Source: Bombyx mori (lineage: Eukaryota; Arthropoda; Insecta; Lepidoptera; Bombycidae). From it: DNA of 64,000 nucleotides. Position 1 is the stretch's first letter. Every line of letters begins with the position of its first letter. The notes under the pieces are model-generated. The model was not told where the DNA came from. It was given only the letters and a program-made list of their open reading frames with translations, and searched no databases. The stretch lies in contig NC_085109.1 of assembly GCF_030269925.1 (NCBI RefSeq), positions 2,418,001 through 2,482,000 on the forward strand, read 5' to 3'. Position numbers and translations under genes: made by a program. This document shows, one piece after another, positions 32,606 through 43,553 of this stretch.

Positions 32606-32790
32606 AATGCCGCCATCCCACCTAATTCTGGCGCGAAACTTGAACTGCCTTTGAAGAGTGGGGCAGCCCCTATACAATATTATTGAGACTTCGACCTCAT
32701 GTCTCAAGAAAAGTGGCTGCTTTCTTTTTCTTAATGTCTATGAGCTCCGGTAACTATTTTACACTGGACAGGCTGTACTAATCAACGCAA
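32606..32790 (+). mobile_element. Bm1-type SINE, strongly decayed
   Basis: Recognisable words: GAAGAGTGGGGCAGCCCC, CATGTCTCAAG, TGTCTATGAGCTCCGGTAAC. Directly followed by a younger copy. Confidence 0.55.
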
Positions 32791-32838
32791 CTTAAAACAG
32801 GAAATTTGATTAAGGCTGAACAACTGGCTCTGGCTCTA

Positions 32839-33048
32839 CTGGTGGTAGGACCTCTTGTGAGTCCGCACGGGTAGGTACCACCACCTTACGTTTCGGCTTG
32901 AAGGGTGGGGCAGCCGTTGTAACTATACTGAGATCTTAGAACTTTATCTCAAGGTGGGTGGCGCATTTACGTTGTAGATGTCTATGGGCTCCAGTAACCA
33001 CTTAACACCAGGTGGGCTGTGAGCTCGTCCACACATCTAAGCAATAAA
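32839..33048 (+). mobile_element. Bm1-type SINE, head missing, internal deletion
   Basis: CTGGTGGTAGGACCTCTTGT to CACATCTAAGCAATAAAAA. About 25 bp are missing between the ACCACCACC and TTACGTTTCGG blocks, where other copies have the GCCTATTTCTGCCG region. Confidence 0.85.
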
Positions 33049-33647
33049 AATAAATAAAAAAAAACAAATTTAATCACGAATCATCATATCTAGCTGGAAA
33101 AATATACTATAGTATTATATCAAATTCTTAGATAACTTTAAATTACCAAATAATGTTTTTCGATAGCGACATCTATGGAAACGGCTTGAATCAGCAGCTT
33201 TGTTTGCTTTACCGCCATCTGTCGTGCAATAGCTGTTTAAAAATAAGAATGTGTCGCTAGATGTCGCTATAATTAATATTAACATCATTTCTTCAAAAAA
33301 AAAAAAAATTTGATTATTTGAATTTAAATTTGATTGTTAACGATGTCTTAAGTAAAACAACTAAACTCTATATCCCTTATTAATCTCAATTACGTATTCA
33401 ATTAACCTTATGATAATTTTTATGACATCAGAGTAGAGTTGAATTGTAAAAAAATGTCTTTTTACATCCTTCGGCGCTATTCTTTCAGAAATTACATAAA
33501 TTAGTTCGCAATGAATCTAATGCGAACATAACTTATTAACATTTCGTCAACACCAACAAAAACCTTAACTTTTTTTATTGATTAGCAACCCGTAGTATGT
33601 TCAATAATTATTTACTTGTGTAGGAAGAACGAGTACATCTTCGTGAC
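33049..33647. other. AT-rich interval
   Basis: 33164-33275 has short inverted words around GCGACATCTATGG and AGATGTCGC. No gene is visible. Confidence 0.4.
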
Positions 33648-34367
33648 CAGTGTGATTAGTGCGAGTTTTTAACGTTATGTGTGCTTAGTGCGAGTTTTTC
33701 ATTCCCGATCCTGCGGACAGAATGGAAAGCAGTCGACGTCGCCCAAAACACGTCATCTCGGATCCTCCCGATCCACTAACGGTGCTTCTAGGTACTTCAA
33801 GCACCGGTCACCGTTCTAGTCGAACCCGTCGCTTGCGACGAAGGGCTCGACGAGTAAATTAACTCCCAGACACAGCCCACTGAGTTTCTCGCCGGATCTT
33901 CTCAGTGGGTCGCGTTTCAGATCCGGTGGTAGATTCTGCGAAGCACGGCTCTTGCTAGGGTTCGTGTTAGCATCGTCGTCAGGTTTGAGCCCCGTGAGCT
34001 CACCTACAAACGTTAGGGTTACGCTGAAATAGCCTCTCAAGGCCCACAGCTTAGATAGGAAAAAAAAGCGAGTTTTTTAACGTTCTCGATAGCGGAAAAG
34101 TTAACTCATATTTGTATGCGGCTGGAACAGCGCCCCTAGCGGCAAACATAGGCAAACGTTCCAACTCCATACAAATCTGAGTTAACTTTTACTCTATCGA
34201 GAACATTAATAATCTCGCACTAAGCACACTGATAGCGTAAAAGTTAGCTCTTTGTATGGAGTTGGGCCGTTTACATACGTTTGCCGCTAGGGGCGCTGTT
34301 CCAACTGCATATTTTGAGTGAATTTTTACGCGATCGAGAACATTACAAAAACTCGCACTAAGCACAC
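33648..34367. mobile_element. Three-level nest: LINE in MITE in MITE
   Basis: The outer palindromic MITE (A) occupies 33648-33677 and 34232-34367. A second copy (B) sits inside it, 33678-34231. A Jockey-like LINE 3' end interrupts B at 33700-34067, flanked by GCGAGTTTTT at 33690-33699 and 34068-34077. The LINE piece carries the usual Arg-rich coding end, UTR and A run. Confidence 0.75.
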
Positions 34368-34383
34368 TAATACGCTCCATATA

Positions 34384-34556
34384 CCCCCTACCTGTTCACA
34401 GGTAGCCTAAGGGGCTATTCGAGTTACACCCGCACGGGTAGTTGAGTTCACAGACTCAGCAAGAGAAAATTTGCCGCAACTGACCTTAGCAAAAGCAGTA
34501 CTTTGCAGAATCTACCACCGAATCGGAATCACGATAAGAAAATCAGTGGACTGTGA
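34384..34556 (-). mobile_element. Jockey-like LINE, diverged 3' UTR fragment
   Basis: CACAGGTAGCCTAAGGGGC to CAGTGGACTGTGAC on the plus strand. Many substitutions. Confidence 0.65.
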
Positions 34557-35051
34557 CTTCAATAATATGAAGTGCAGTGCAGACTTTTTACATTTGATTT
34601 AATGAATACCTACTTCGTGTATATTTCCATAACAAAAACAAGTAATACGATAATATACAAACTTTGCCATAAAATCCTACACTGATATATTATGAACCTA
34701 ATGTTTATATGAAGTAGTTACGTAGCTTATACATATTACGTACCAAGTTATTCATATCTAAATATGTATTTCTGAGAAGGAGCATAATTAATTTCAAACG
34801 GAAATACAACTAAAGCTAACCAATGAAAATTGAAAGTGATCGACGGAACATCCCGCGTTACTTAATATTGATATCGATGATTCAAATGAGACGGTAAATT
34901 GAAGAAACTAGTGAAAATGACTGTTGTTCATGCTCCAATGAACAAAATCATCAGCGCTTTTATTTCCCATAGTTACAGCCCTTACTGCTACCGATAATAT
35001 CTACTTATTAAAGTAGTAAAGAGTGGTAGTATTTTATATGTAATTTGTTGT
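34557..35051. other. AT-rich interval
   Basis: No gene or repeat that I can name. Confidence 0.4.
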
Positions 35052-35850
35052 TTTCAGTCGTCGTGGCCTAAAGAACCACATGCAACGATGTTTGAATCCG
35101 GCCGGCGGATACCAATTTTTCTAATGAAATACGTACTTAACAAATGTTCACGATTGACTTCCACGGTGAAGGAATAACATCGTGTAATAAAAATCAAACC
35201 CACAAAATTATAATTTGCGTAATTACTGGTGGTAGAACCTCTTGTGAGTCCGCACGGGTAGGTATCACCGCCGTGCCTATTTCTGCCCTGAAGCAGTAAT
35301 GCGTTTCGGTTTGAAGGGTGGTTCAGCCATTGTACTGTAAAAACTGAGACCTTAGAACTATATCTCAAGATAGGTGGCGGCATTGATAGATGTCTATGGG
35401 CTCCGGTAACCACTTTTTTTTTTATTGCCCTTGTAGGCAGACGAGCATACGGCCGACCTGATGGTGAGTGGTTACCGTCGCCCATGGACTTCAGCAATGC
35501 CAGGGGCAGAGCCAAGCCGCTGCCTACCGCTTAATACTCTCCACAAGCCTCGTTTGAAGAAAGACATGTCATAGCGCTCGGGAAACACCGTGGAGGGGAG
35601 CTCATTCCATAGCCGGATGGTACGTGGCAAAAAAGACCTCTGGAAACGCACTGTCGATGACCGCAGTGGCTCCAGGTAGTATGGATGAACTCTACTCCAG
35701 TGGCGGGCGGTGCGATGGTAAAAACGAGATGCCGGTATCATCTCGAACAATTCCTCAGAGCACTCCCCATGGAACATCACTTCCCACCAAGACTCCCCCA
35801 CTTCAGACCAAGTGGGCCGTGAGCTCGTCCACCCATCTAAGCAATAAAAA
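35052..35850 (+). mobile_element. Bm1-type SINE, full length, split by a CR1-like LINE
   Basis: The head (TCGTCGTGGCCTAAAG) and body run to AACCACTT at 35415. They resume at CACTTCAGACCAAGTGGGCC (35799) and end GCAATAAAAA at about 35850. The CACTT at both borders is the likely target-site duplication. Confidence 0.82.
35416..35798 (-). mobile_element. CR1-like LINE 3' end inserted in a SINE
   Basis: On the minus strand: ORF C terminus with FEMIPASRFYHRTARH and PRTIRLWNELPS (frame 35801-35472, uninterrupted), then the standard tail. It is the best-preserved copy of this C terminus besides 60.3 kb. Confidence 0.85.
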
Positions 35851-36120
35851 AAAGTTACAGCTCTTAATACTACCGATAATGCATATTAAAGTAATAAAGA
35901 CTGGTTATATTTTATATGTAATTTTTCTATCTCTTGAATCTTAAAATTATATGATATTAAAAAAAATGTAATTCTAACTACAATTATTCTCATTTAAACT
36001 CACTTAATAAATAGAATTGCAAACGCTGTGTTCCTATTAGCAATTCACTTCATATATCTATCTTATCTGGTCACTGGAAAAGTAGAAGGAAAACGTCCTA
36101 GAGACCGGAGCTCCAAACGT

Positions 36121-36620
36121 TGGTCCGACCAGTAGGCTTAGTGCGAGTTTCAAAAATCGAATCGAATGACTCGCATCGAGTGTACGCTCTTCACGGTGAA
36201 ACGTGCGGAGCTCTGAGTGCGAGTTACTCGATTTGCAGGACGTTTATTCATCTTGAGAAGCAATAATTTTTTCTTTTATATTGGTAGCACGCAAGGTTTT
36301 TTTAAGGCGTTTAATTGAAATTCCATGCTTTCTAACGATATTTATAATTAGTCGGGTAATGGGTAATGTACCTGTGCTTAGTGTGAGTTTTTTTAATTAC
36401 TCAGTCGATGTTAATGTTATGTTTAATTTGTGTGAGGTTGTATCAGTGCCACCTAGCGGTAAGCTTATGAATCTCATTTTGTGGGACAGAGAAGGTTTGT
36501 TTATGTTGCTGTCTCATGTATCGAATAGCTTTACCGAAGTGAGCCTCTCGATTAATGTATGTGCGAGTGCGAGTTACAAATTAATGGATTTTGAGAGTAT
36601 TTCTTCACTTTGAAGCAAGT
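36121..36620 (+). repeat. Unnamed repeat Z, forward copy (relative of the palindromic MITE)
   Basis: It starts GCTTAGTGCGAGTTTC and has an internal second start, GTGCTTAGTGTGAGTTTTT, at 36376. From there it aligns with the palindromic MITE through CACCTAGCGGTAAGC. AGTGCGAGTT recurs at 36128, 36216 and 36565. Part of it (36200-36300) and its end (36560-36610) recur inverted at 39.0-39.3 and 40.15-40.25 kb. Confidence 0.5.
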
Positions 36621-36850
36621 TAAGTAGTCACTAAAAAATTTGCCGTGAAACCAATACAATATCAAGATTTTTTTCTTTCGTTTTTAATAATAATGTTGTT
36701 TTTTAAGGTTTTATCTATTCTAATGGCTTATACACATATATTTTTTCGGTTAGAAAATTTTATAGACGTTTAGCTAGTTGTAAATATATATTAATTCTTT
36801 GCTTTCTCATTTAATACTTATTAAATCATTGCTTTTTTTTAGAGTTGCTT

Positions 36851-36995
36851 GATGAGAAAGAGAGAGTGAGATAGAGTATTCTTTATTGTACACAAAATGA
36901 ATAAATATTGCGAAACAATATTAACAAAAAAATAAAGTACAATTCTCGGTCTTATCGCTAAGAGTGATCTCTTCCAGCCAACCATTAGATGGACA
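36851..36995 (-). mobile_element. LINE (family of 40.3 kb), 3' end only
   Basis: On the minus strand it ends in TTGTACACAATAAAGAATAC-like sequence and a CT-rich tail, with the hairpin region AGTGATCTCTTCCAGCC. It matches the 3' UTR of the 40.3-41.9 kb LINE. Confidence 0.72.
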
Positions 36996-37590
36996 AGAAT
37001 AATTTCGAAATGAATTGCACACTGTGTACCTAGCTATTGAAATATAAACACACACACACATACATATACATATTTACACATAAATACATACAGATATATA
37101 TTTATAAATTATATAGAAATTTGAACAATGTAATAATAGTTTTGCTTCTTTACACATTTATAAATAAGGGTGGATACTCGTAATATTTTTAGTATATTTG
37201 GGCCACCTAATGAAGATCATCAACACTATTATCGTAAATACAATCATTTTATAAATGTTCAACGGGTAAATGATTAAACCTATATAAAACATAATTTCTT
37301 TAATTGAAAAAAAGCTGAAATAATTACCTATTCCAAGATTAATTATGTTAAGTATGTCTAAATATGTAATTACAATTAAATAAATTCTATAATAAACTTC
37401 TAATTCTAATACGTCTGTCAAAGTTACTAAAAAAATATGTTTATGCTGGGCAGTTTTCGTGTATTTTAAAGGTTACGACATTACGGCAAAGTTTGTTTAC
37501 GAAATAGCACCCTTAGAATGGAAGTGGTATAACTAAAAAATTTAAGATTAGTTTTATGTTTAAAAACACTTATGAATTATTATTAAGAAC
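36996..37590. other. AT-rich interval with CA/TA microsatellite
   Basis: An (AC)n/(TA)n-like tract at about 37048-37105. The minus-strand frame 37158-37421 is Ile-rich low-complexity translation, not a gene. Confidence 0.45.
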
Positions 37591-38942
37591 CTACATTTTA
37601 AGTAATACGTGAAGCAAAAATGTTGTACCCCTTACCACGCTGAGCATCCCCCTCCCGACTAGGCGCGTCAATAACCCCGCCCCCGCCGTTCGCCCAATCA
37701 CGATGTACGACCAGCCCATACCGTGGGCCCCGAAGGTCAAATATTTAGGCGTCACCCTCGACAGTAGGATGACATTCCGCCCCCACATCAAGACGGTACG
37801 CGATCGTGCCGCCTTCATTCTAGGACGTCTCTACCCGATGATATGTAGGCGAAGTAAAATGTCCCTTAGAAATAAGGTGACACTCTACAAAACTTGCATA
37901 CGCCCCGTCATGACCTATGCAAGTGTAGTGTTCGCTCACGCGGCCCGCATACACTTAAAGTCATTCCAAATTATTCAATCCCGTTTTTGCAGGATAGCCG
38001 TCGGAGCCCCGTGGTTCGTCAGGAACGTCGACCTCCATGACGACCTGGACTTAGAGTCCATCAGTAAGTATCTGCAGTCGGCGTCCATGCGCCACTTCGA
38101 TAAAGCGGCACGACACGAGAACCCTCTCATCGTGGTCGCCGGTAACTACATTCCCGATCCTGCGGACAGAATGGAAAGCAGTCGACGTCGCCCAAAACAC
38201 GTCATCTCGGATCCGCCCGATCCACTAACGGTGCTTTTAGGTAATTCAAGCACCGGTCACCGTTCTCGTCGAACCCGTCGCTTGCGACGAAGGGCTCGAC
38301 GAGTAAATTAACTCTCAGACACAGCCCACTGAGTTTCTCGCCGGATCTTCTCAGTGGGTCGCGTTTCCGATCCGGTGGTAGATTCTGCGAAGCACGACTC
38401 TTGCTAGGGTTCGTGTTAGCAACGTCATCAGGTTTGAGCCCCGTGAGCTCACCTACAAAAGTTAGGGTTACGCTGACATAGCCTCTCAAGGCTCTCAGCT
38501 TAGGTAGGAAAAAAAAAAAAAAAAAAAAAAAATGTACCCCTTTTTACGAAAATTGCGCGGACGGAGAAGTATGAAATTTCCCACACCTATAGAGAATATA
38601 GAGAAGTAGTGCAGATTGCTAATATTTTTTTTAATTGTGCATAAACCATAAAAAAATAAACTAAATTAATAAAAAAACCTTACACACATTACCATGTATT
38701 TGACACACACACATGCATTTATACTTTTTTGTTTATTGATTTATCAATCTGTGGTCAAATTGAGAATAGATTGATATTTTTTGTCTTTAATATTATTTTT
38801 CTATAATGTAGCCTTGGCGACATAGAGCAATGATTATTATAGAAATGATGATAATAGAAAGGTGACAATAGAACTATAATAATGTTCAAACTTAAAATTT
38901 AAATAAATTATAGTCTAATTTCGACCACTGGACTACCATTAG
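37591..38942 (+). mobile_element. Non-autonomous Helitron, split by a LINE
   Basis: The left part 37591-37633 (AGTAATACGTGAAGCAAAAA) continues at 38543 with TTTACGAAAATTGCGCGGAC to CATTAG at about 38942. It matches the 31.7 kb copy in the opposite orientation. Confidence 0.65.
37634..38532 (+). mobile_element. Jockey-like LINE, 3' 0.9 kb with RT C terminus
   Basis: It is bounded by TGTACCCCTT at 37624-37633 and 38533-38542. The frame 37703-38311 covers the thumb and C-terminal region: PWAPKVKYLGVTLDSRMTF, ILGRLYPMICRRSKMSLRNK, IRPVMTYASVVFAHAAR, VGAPWFVRNVDLHDDL, then the IPDPADRMESSRRRPKH tail and an Arg-rich end. The 3' UTR ends GGTAGG plus a long A run. The catalytic YADD region was lost by 5' truncation. 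It is the longest main-subfamily copy here, and its uninterrupted frame and perfect duplication suggest a young insertion. Confidence 0.88.
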
Positions 38943-38999
38943 TAGATAATAATAAACATTACATAAAATATTACAATATTGAAGTTTACCAGAAAATAA

Positions 39000-39317
39000 G
39001 AATTTTGGGTTGAGTCACTTTAATTCTAAAGGTACAAAATAGTATTGAACACGTGACATTACCCGAAAAATTTTCAAAGTAATTGGTTTCCATTCAAATA
39101 CTCTCAAAATGCGTTGTATTTCATTTAGACGGTCTAATGCCAAAACACCACGTGCTACCAATATACGAAAAATAATATTATTGCTGCTCTCGGTGAATAA
39201 ACGTCCTGCGAATCGAGTAGCATATCTCAACTCACACTCACAATTCTTCATTTTTCACCGTATAGAACGTTAACTCGATTTGATTTTGATTTATTCATTT
39301 ACAATTGAACAACTAGG
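39000..39317 (-). repeat. Repeat Z, inverted copy, part 1
   Basis: On the minus strand it matches 36170-36400 (CGCAGGACGTTTATTCA, then TATTGGTAGCACG). The translated frames are similar too: RFAGRLF..SSNN in this copy and RFAGRLF..RSNN at 36.2 kb. That hints at former coding capacity. Confidence 0.45.
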
Positions 39318-39327
39318 AAAAAAAGAT

Positions 39328-40132
39328 GAAAAGACATTTTGGAGGGACCGCGAGGAGCTAAATTGTGTGAATTGTTTTATTTTGCCTATTTAATGTTTCT
39401 TAGTTAATGCGTACTTAATATTTCTTCGGGTATAGGTGTAATTTTGAGATCGTCCTGGCCTAAAGGTTAAGGCGTCCGGTGTATTCGTATGTTGCGATGC
39501 ACCGGTGTTCTAATCCCGCCGGCGGGTATCAATTTTTCTAATGAAATACGTACTTATCAAATGTTTACGATTGACTTTCACTGTAAAGGAATAGCATCAT
39601 GTAATAAAAATCAAACCCGCAAAATTAATTTGCGTAATTACTCGTGGTAGGAAGTCTTCTGATTTCGCACGGGTAGGTATCACCACCCTGCCTATTTTTG
39701 CCGTGAAGCAGTAATGCGTTTCGGTTTGAAGGGTGGGACCACCGTTGTAACTATACTGAGACCTTAGAACTAGTATCTCAAGGTGGGAGGTGGCATTTGC
39801 GTTGTAGATGTCTATGGGCTCCGGTAACCACTTAAGATTAGGTAGGCCGAGAGCTCGTCTACCCATCTATGCAATAAAAAAATAACGTTGGTTTATTAAA
39901 TGTTTAGTATCTGTGAAAGTGCAAAAATGTAAAAAAAATAAACAAAACCGCTGGACGTAGCTTCGCGAAGTCTTCGAACAAGTCCACTGAAAAAATCTCA
40001 GCAAATAATCAGCATTTTACTGAGATTACATTTTATCCCATATTATCTGATCTCATTTCCTTTCATTCCATGCCAATTGATTAATGTTTCAAATTAATCA
40101 AATCCATTTCACTCCATATTATCATTTTTCAT
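39328..40132 (+). mobile_element. Element Y, copy 2, split by a SINE
   Basis: It is bounded by AAAAAAAGAT at 39318-39327 and 40133-40142. The left part ends before 39446 and the right part resumes at about 39881 (GTTGGTTTATTAAATGTTTA). It interrupts repeat Z. Confidence 0.6.
39446..39880 (+). mobile_element. Bm1-type SINE, full length, inside element Y
   Basis: tRNA-like head (CGTCCTGGCCTAAAGGTTAA; CGGTGTTCTAATCCC), linker and body to CTATGCAATAAAAAAA. The box B-like region is better kept than in the 27 kb copy. Confidence 0.9.
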
Positions 40133-40142
40133 AAAAAAAGAT

Positions 40143-40252
40143 TAGGCTCTATGGCATGATACTTTTGTCTCTCTAGTTGGAAAAATAAAACTACTAAAGA
40201 AATATTCGATCGAAACGCTAAAACCCACTAATTTGTAACACGCACTCGCACA
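40143..40252 (-). repeat. Repeat Z, inverted copy, part 2
   Basis: The plus strand CACTAATTTGTAACACGCAC matches the inverse of 36555-36605. It is cut on the right by the LINE at 40.25 kb, and Z resumes at 41894 with TTTCGGTAAAATTACTCGG. Confidence 0.45.
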
Positions 40253-41893
40253 GATGTCATTCGTGGTACTGGTAAATATCACGGATGATATTAGGCTCGG
40301 CATGGAGAGGGGAATGTTGACGGTGCTTGCATTGCTTGACTTTAGTAATGCATTCAACACCGTTGATATTAACATTCTCCTTGCTACACTTGGCTCTCTT
40401 AACACATCTCCATCCGTAGTTGATTGGTTTCGTAGTTACCTGTCTGGTCGCCGGCAGCGTGTTCGCATCGAAGATAATTTTTCTTCGTGGTGTGACACAT
40501 GCGTGGGTGTTCCGCAGGGTGGCGTTTTATCTCCATTGCTCTTCGCGATATATATTAATTCTGTTTCCAACCATCTCATTTCCTCCTACCACTTGTATGC
40601 AGACGATCTCCAGGTTTATACGCAAGCCCCGGTGGAAGAATTGCCTCTTGCTTGCACCAAAGTAAATAATGACTTACTTAGTATAACAAATTGGAGTAAA
40701 TCTTATGGGCTGCAAGTAAATCCGACAAAAACTCAGGTCATTATTGTCGGTGCACCTAGAAGGCTTGCGACAGTTGATTGGACGCGAATTCCCCCAATTT
40801 CAATTGATGGAGTTCAAATACCAGTAAGTGATAAGGTGAGAAACTTGGGTATCTTTGTAGATAGGCATATGTCATGGGATGCACAAATTAAAGAAACTTG
40901 TCGAAAGATTTATGCGGCTGCAGGATCCTTAAGACGTCTGCGAAATTTTCTCCCTACTGCCACCAAGACTGCGCTTGCACAATCTCTTCTTCTCCCCATC
41001 CTTGATTATGCTGATGTTAGCTATCTCGATCTCACCGAAGCACAATTAAATAAACTAGAGCGTCTTCAAAATTTCTGTTTAAGATTTATATTTGGCTTAC
41101 GAAAATATGATCACGTCTCAGAATTTCGCGCTAAGCTCAAGTGGCTGCCAATTCGCCTTCGTCGGAATGCTCATATTCTTTCTTTGCTCTATACTGTTCT
41201 ATTTAATCCTTCTTCTCCTTCTTATCTCAAAAGACGCTTTGAGTTTATCCGTGATACACATACCATATCCCTGAGATCAACGGACAACATGCAACTAATG
41301 ATGCCAGTGCATTCGACAAGGTTCTACGATCATTCCTTTACTGTTCAAGCTATTCGTTTGTGGAATGCTCTCCCGGTACGTATACGACATGCTGAAACAT
41401 TAAATTCGTTCAAACGCCTCATTAAGGAACATTTTTTAAATATTAGTCAACCGATTTAATATGTGATAAGGTAGATTTCTGAAATTGGTATCTACTTAAA
41501 TTGTATATGTTTCAAAGGTATTTTAAGTATCTTTTATATGTAAATTGCTTATCCTTATTTATGTGTAAAGAAGCAAAATTTAAATTTAATTTTTATTTAT
41601 TTTTTATTTTTAATAATAATAATTATATTATAATACTTTGTATTAATTGTATATATATTTACGGAGATATATATGTGTATATGTGTGTGTACATATACGT
41701 ATATGTATTTCACTGGAATGGTACACCGCGCGTAGTTCGTTTCCAAATGATTCTTGTCCACCTGATGGTTGTCTGGAAGAGATCGCTCTTAGCGATAAGA
41801 CCGCCAATTGTACTTTTTTGTTTTAATGCATCGCACTGTTTATTTGTTTTTTGGTGTACAATAAAGAATACTCTCTCTCTCTCTCTCTCTCTC
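40253..41893 (+). mobile_element. CR1/Jockey-type LINE, 5'-truncated, with (CT)n tail
   Basis: The insertion holds the RT ORF from just before motif A to the stop at 41457-41459, then about 430 bp of 3' UTR. The UTR contains a TA/TG microsatellite (41640-41705), a hairpin-forming GATCGCTCTTAGCGATAAG, AATAAAGAATA, and a (CT) tail at 41871-41893 instead of poly-A. Truncated 3' ends of the same family lie at 36851-36995 and 51639-51795. Confidence 0.8.
40254..41459 (+). CDS. LINE reverse transcriptase, C-terminal 401 codons
   Basis: Uninterrupted frame. Motif A is LLDFSNAFNTVD (D29). Motif B is GVPQGGVLSPLLFAIYIN (85-102). Motif C is YHLYADDLQVYT with Y115-A-D-D118. Then NPTKTQVIIVG and LGIFVDRHMSW follow, as in CR1/Jockey-clade polymerases. 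The end has FYDHSFTVQAIRLWNALP and SFKRLIKEHFL. The N-terminal endonuclease and first RT motifs are missing, so the insertion cannot be autonomous. The absence of stops over 1.2 kb points to a recent insertion. The ATG at 40254 is just the first methionine after the break. Confidence 0.85.
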   Translation: MSFVVLVNITDDIRLGMERGMLTVLALLDFSNAFNTVDINILLATLGSLNTSPSVVDWFRSYLSGRRQRVRIEDNFSSWCDTCVGVPQGGVLSPLLFAIYINSVSNHLISSYHLYADDLQVYTQAPVEELPLACTKVNNDLLSITNWSKSYGLQVNPTKTQVIIVGAPRRLATVDWTRIPPISIDGVQIPVSDKVRNLGIFVDRHMSWDAQIKETCRKIYAAAGSLRRLRNFLPTATKTALAQSLLLPILDYADVSYLDLTEAQLNKLERLQNFCLRFIFGLRKYDHVSEFRAKLKWLPIRLRRNAHILSLLYTVLFNPSSPSYLKRRFEFIRDTHTISLRSTDNMQLMMPVHSTRFYDHSFTVQAIRLWNALPVRIRHAETLNSFKRLIKEHFLNISQPI

Positions 41894-42062
41894 ATTTCGG
41901 TAAAATTACTCGGTTACGAGATCACAACGTTAATATGAACTCGCACTCACAAAATAACACCGGGTACGTTTGCCGCTAGGGGCGCTGTTCCAGTTGCACA
42001 CAAATTTGAGCAAACTGGCTCGCTATCGAGAACGTTACAAAACTCGCACTAAGCACACAGAT
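41894..42062. mobile_element. End of repeat Z plus a half palindromic MITE
   Basis: 41894-41960 continues Z (TGAACTCGCACTCACAAAAT). From about 41963, TACGTTTGCCGCTAGGGGCG to CTCGCACTAAGCACACAG is the centre and right arm of the 177-bp MITE. The left arm is missing. Confidence 0.6.
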
Positions 42063-42526
42063 CTCCGAGCTAACCAGCGGACCACTTAGCGCTGCACTAC
42101 ACCAGGCAACTGACCGAACCGATGGAGGCTGGCAGTCGACAAGCTGAAACGGAGTCACGATCCTCAGCAATGAGGGAGCGACGGAGAAGAAAGAAGAAGA
42201 AGAATCTATCTTATACAAAATAAAGATTTAAAATCGCTTAAGCGCTCCGAAATTACAATTAGAAAACAGTCCACGCTTCAACAAGCTACGTAATAATGAG
42301 TACTTTCATTTGATAATCGCCCTTACATGCGCCATTACCTTCGATAGAAACGAGAAACGATTATTTACAACTCTTTTTTTTTTTAAGTTTCTTTCATACG
42401 AAAGCATAGATAATACACTTAACATATAAGATACAAAAGTAACGTAATAACATTTATTAAGATCACGATTATAACTCGCTTTTAAAAATACGTAAGGTTG
42501 GTAGCTTTTTAGAGTACATTTTAGGA
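42063..42526. other. Unassigned interval
   Basis: The GC-richer stretch 42063-42200 (AGCTAACCAGCGGACCACTT...) resembles a tRNA- or LINE-like tail but was not matched. An AGAAGAAGAAG run is at 42187-42207. Confidence 0.35.
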
Positions 42527-42822
42527 CTTTTTGATGGGAAGGCGAGTAACGAAGCTGTGTGAATTGTTTTATTTTGACTGTTTAATGTTGTTTCTTTAGA
42601 TTTAAATGTGTAATAACGGTGGTTTATTAAATGTTTAATATCTGTGAAAGTACACAAAGGTGGGAAAATGAAACAAAGCCGCTGGACGTAGCTTCTCGGG
42701 ATCCTCCAAAAAGTCGACTGAAAAAGTCACAGTAAATAACCCCCATTTTCTGAGATTATATTTCATCCCATATCATCTCATTTCATGCCATTTTTTCCAA
42801 ATTAATCAACTTCATTTCATTT
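42527..42822 (+). mobile_element. Element Y, copy 3
   Basis: GGACTTTTTGATGGGAAGGC, then AATGAAACAAAGCCGCTGG to TTCATTTCATTTCACTTG. Its 5' start is the same as copy 1, which supports a defined 5' end for the family. Confidence 0.55.
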
Positions 42823-43553
42823 CACTTGTTTCCTTCGTTTTTTATTAGTTGTAAACTGTAAATAATTAAAACGGCGAATTATAAAAATCTTATTACTTGA
42901 CGCTGGCTAATGCACAAATCGTGCCAGAGCCAAAAAAATAAAGAAGAAGGTAGATTTTTGATTGACAAAAAATGTTTTTATTTAAAATTACATGTTGGTA
43001 AACAACAAAAGTCTTACAATTTCTCAATCTCTCGGAACCTTGTGGAACTGATCCTAATAATATTAATGTAATAAATATTGGGGTGAAACTCTTTGGTACG
43101 AGCTCGTACTAAAATACGCATTTGTTTTTGCCCCGTACAAACATTTGATTTAGACGAAAGTAGTAAAACTGGATGTTTAAAACGCTGGTTTAAAATGACA
43201 TTAATGAGTGAAAGGTTTGACAAACTAAAACCTATTAAATTACTAAAACTAGTAAACCTACTAAAACTAGTTGATTTTTATACCGAAACTGTTATTCTTT
43301 AAGAGTTTTAAATTTAATGGAGTTGTAGTACTCGGTAGAAGTCTAATACTTCTCAGTAGTGCTCAGGTTCTATTTCTAATAAGATCACACTTGTCCTTTG
43401 TAAAAAAACGGAATTATATTTTAAGGCATTGCAACAAAGCTATAGGTACTCATATATAAACGGACAAAGCTAAAGTCAATTACCATTACCGTAACAGTTT
43501 TCTCTGTGTGTTGTCAACCGATTTCCTTTTTTAGTAAATATTAGTAATAATTT
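42823..43553. other. AT-rich interval
   Basis: Frames at 43014-43459 are mutually overlapping on both strands and contain a short internal CTAAAACTAGT repeat (about 43240-43275). No protein motif. Confidence 0.4.

Noticed and set aside
36281..36613. 110-codon plus-strand frame as a host gene
   Set aside because: It lies inside repeat Z, whose other copies have the frame broken. Kept as repeat.
37158..37421. 87-codon Ile/Tyr-rich frame
   Set aside because: Translation of AT-rich DNA with low complexity.
41871..41893. Independent CT microsatellite
   Set aside because: It is the tail of the LINE, present in short form at the other two copies.
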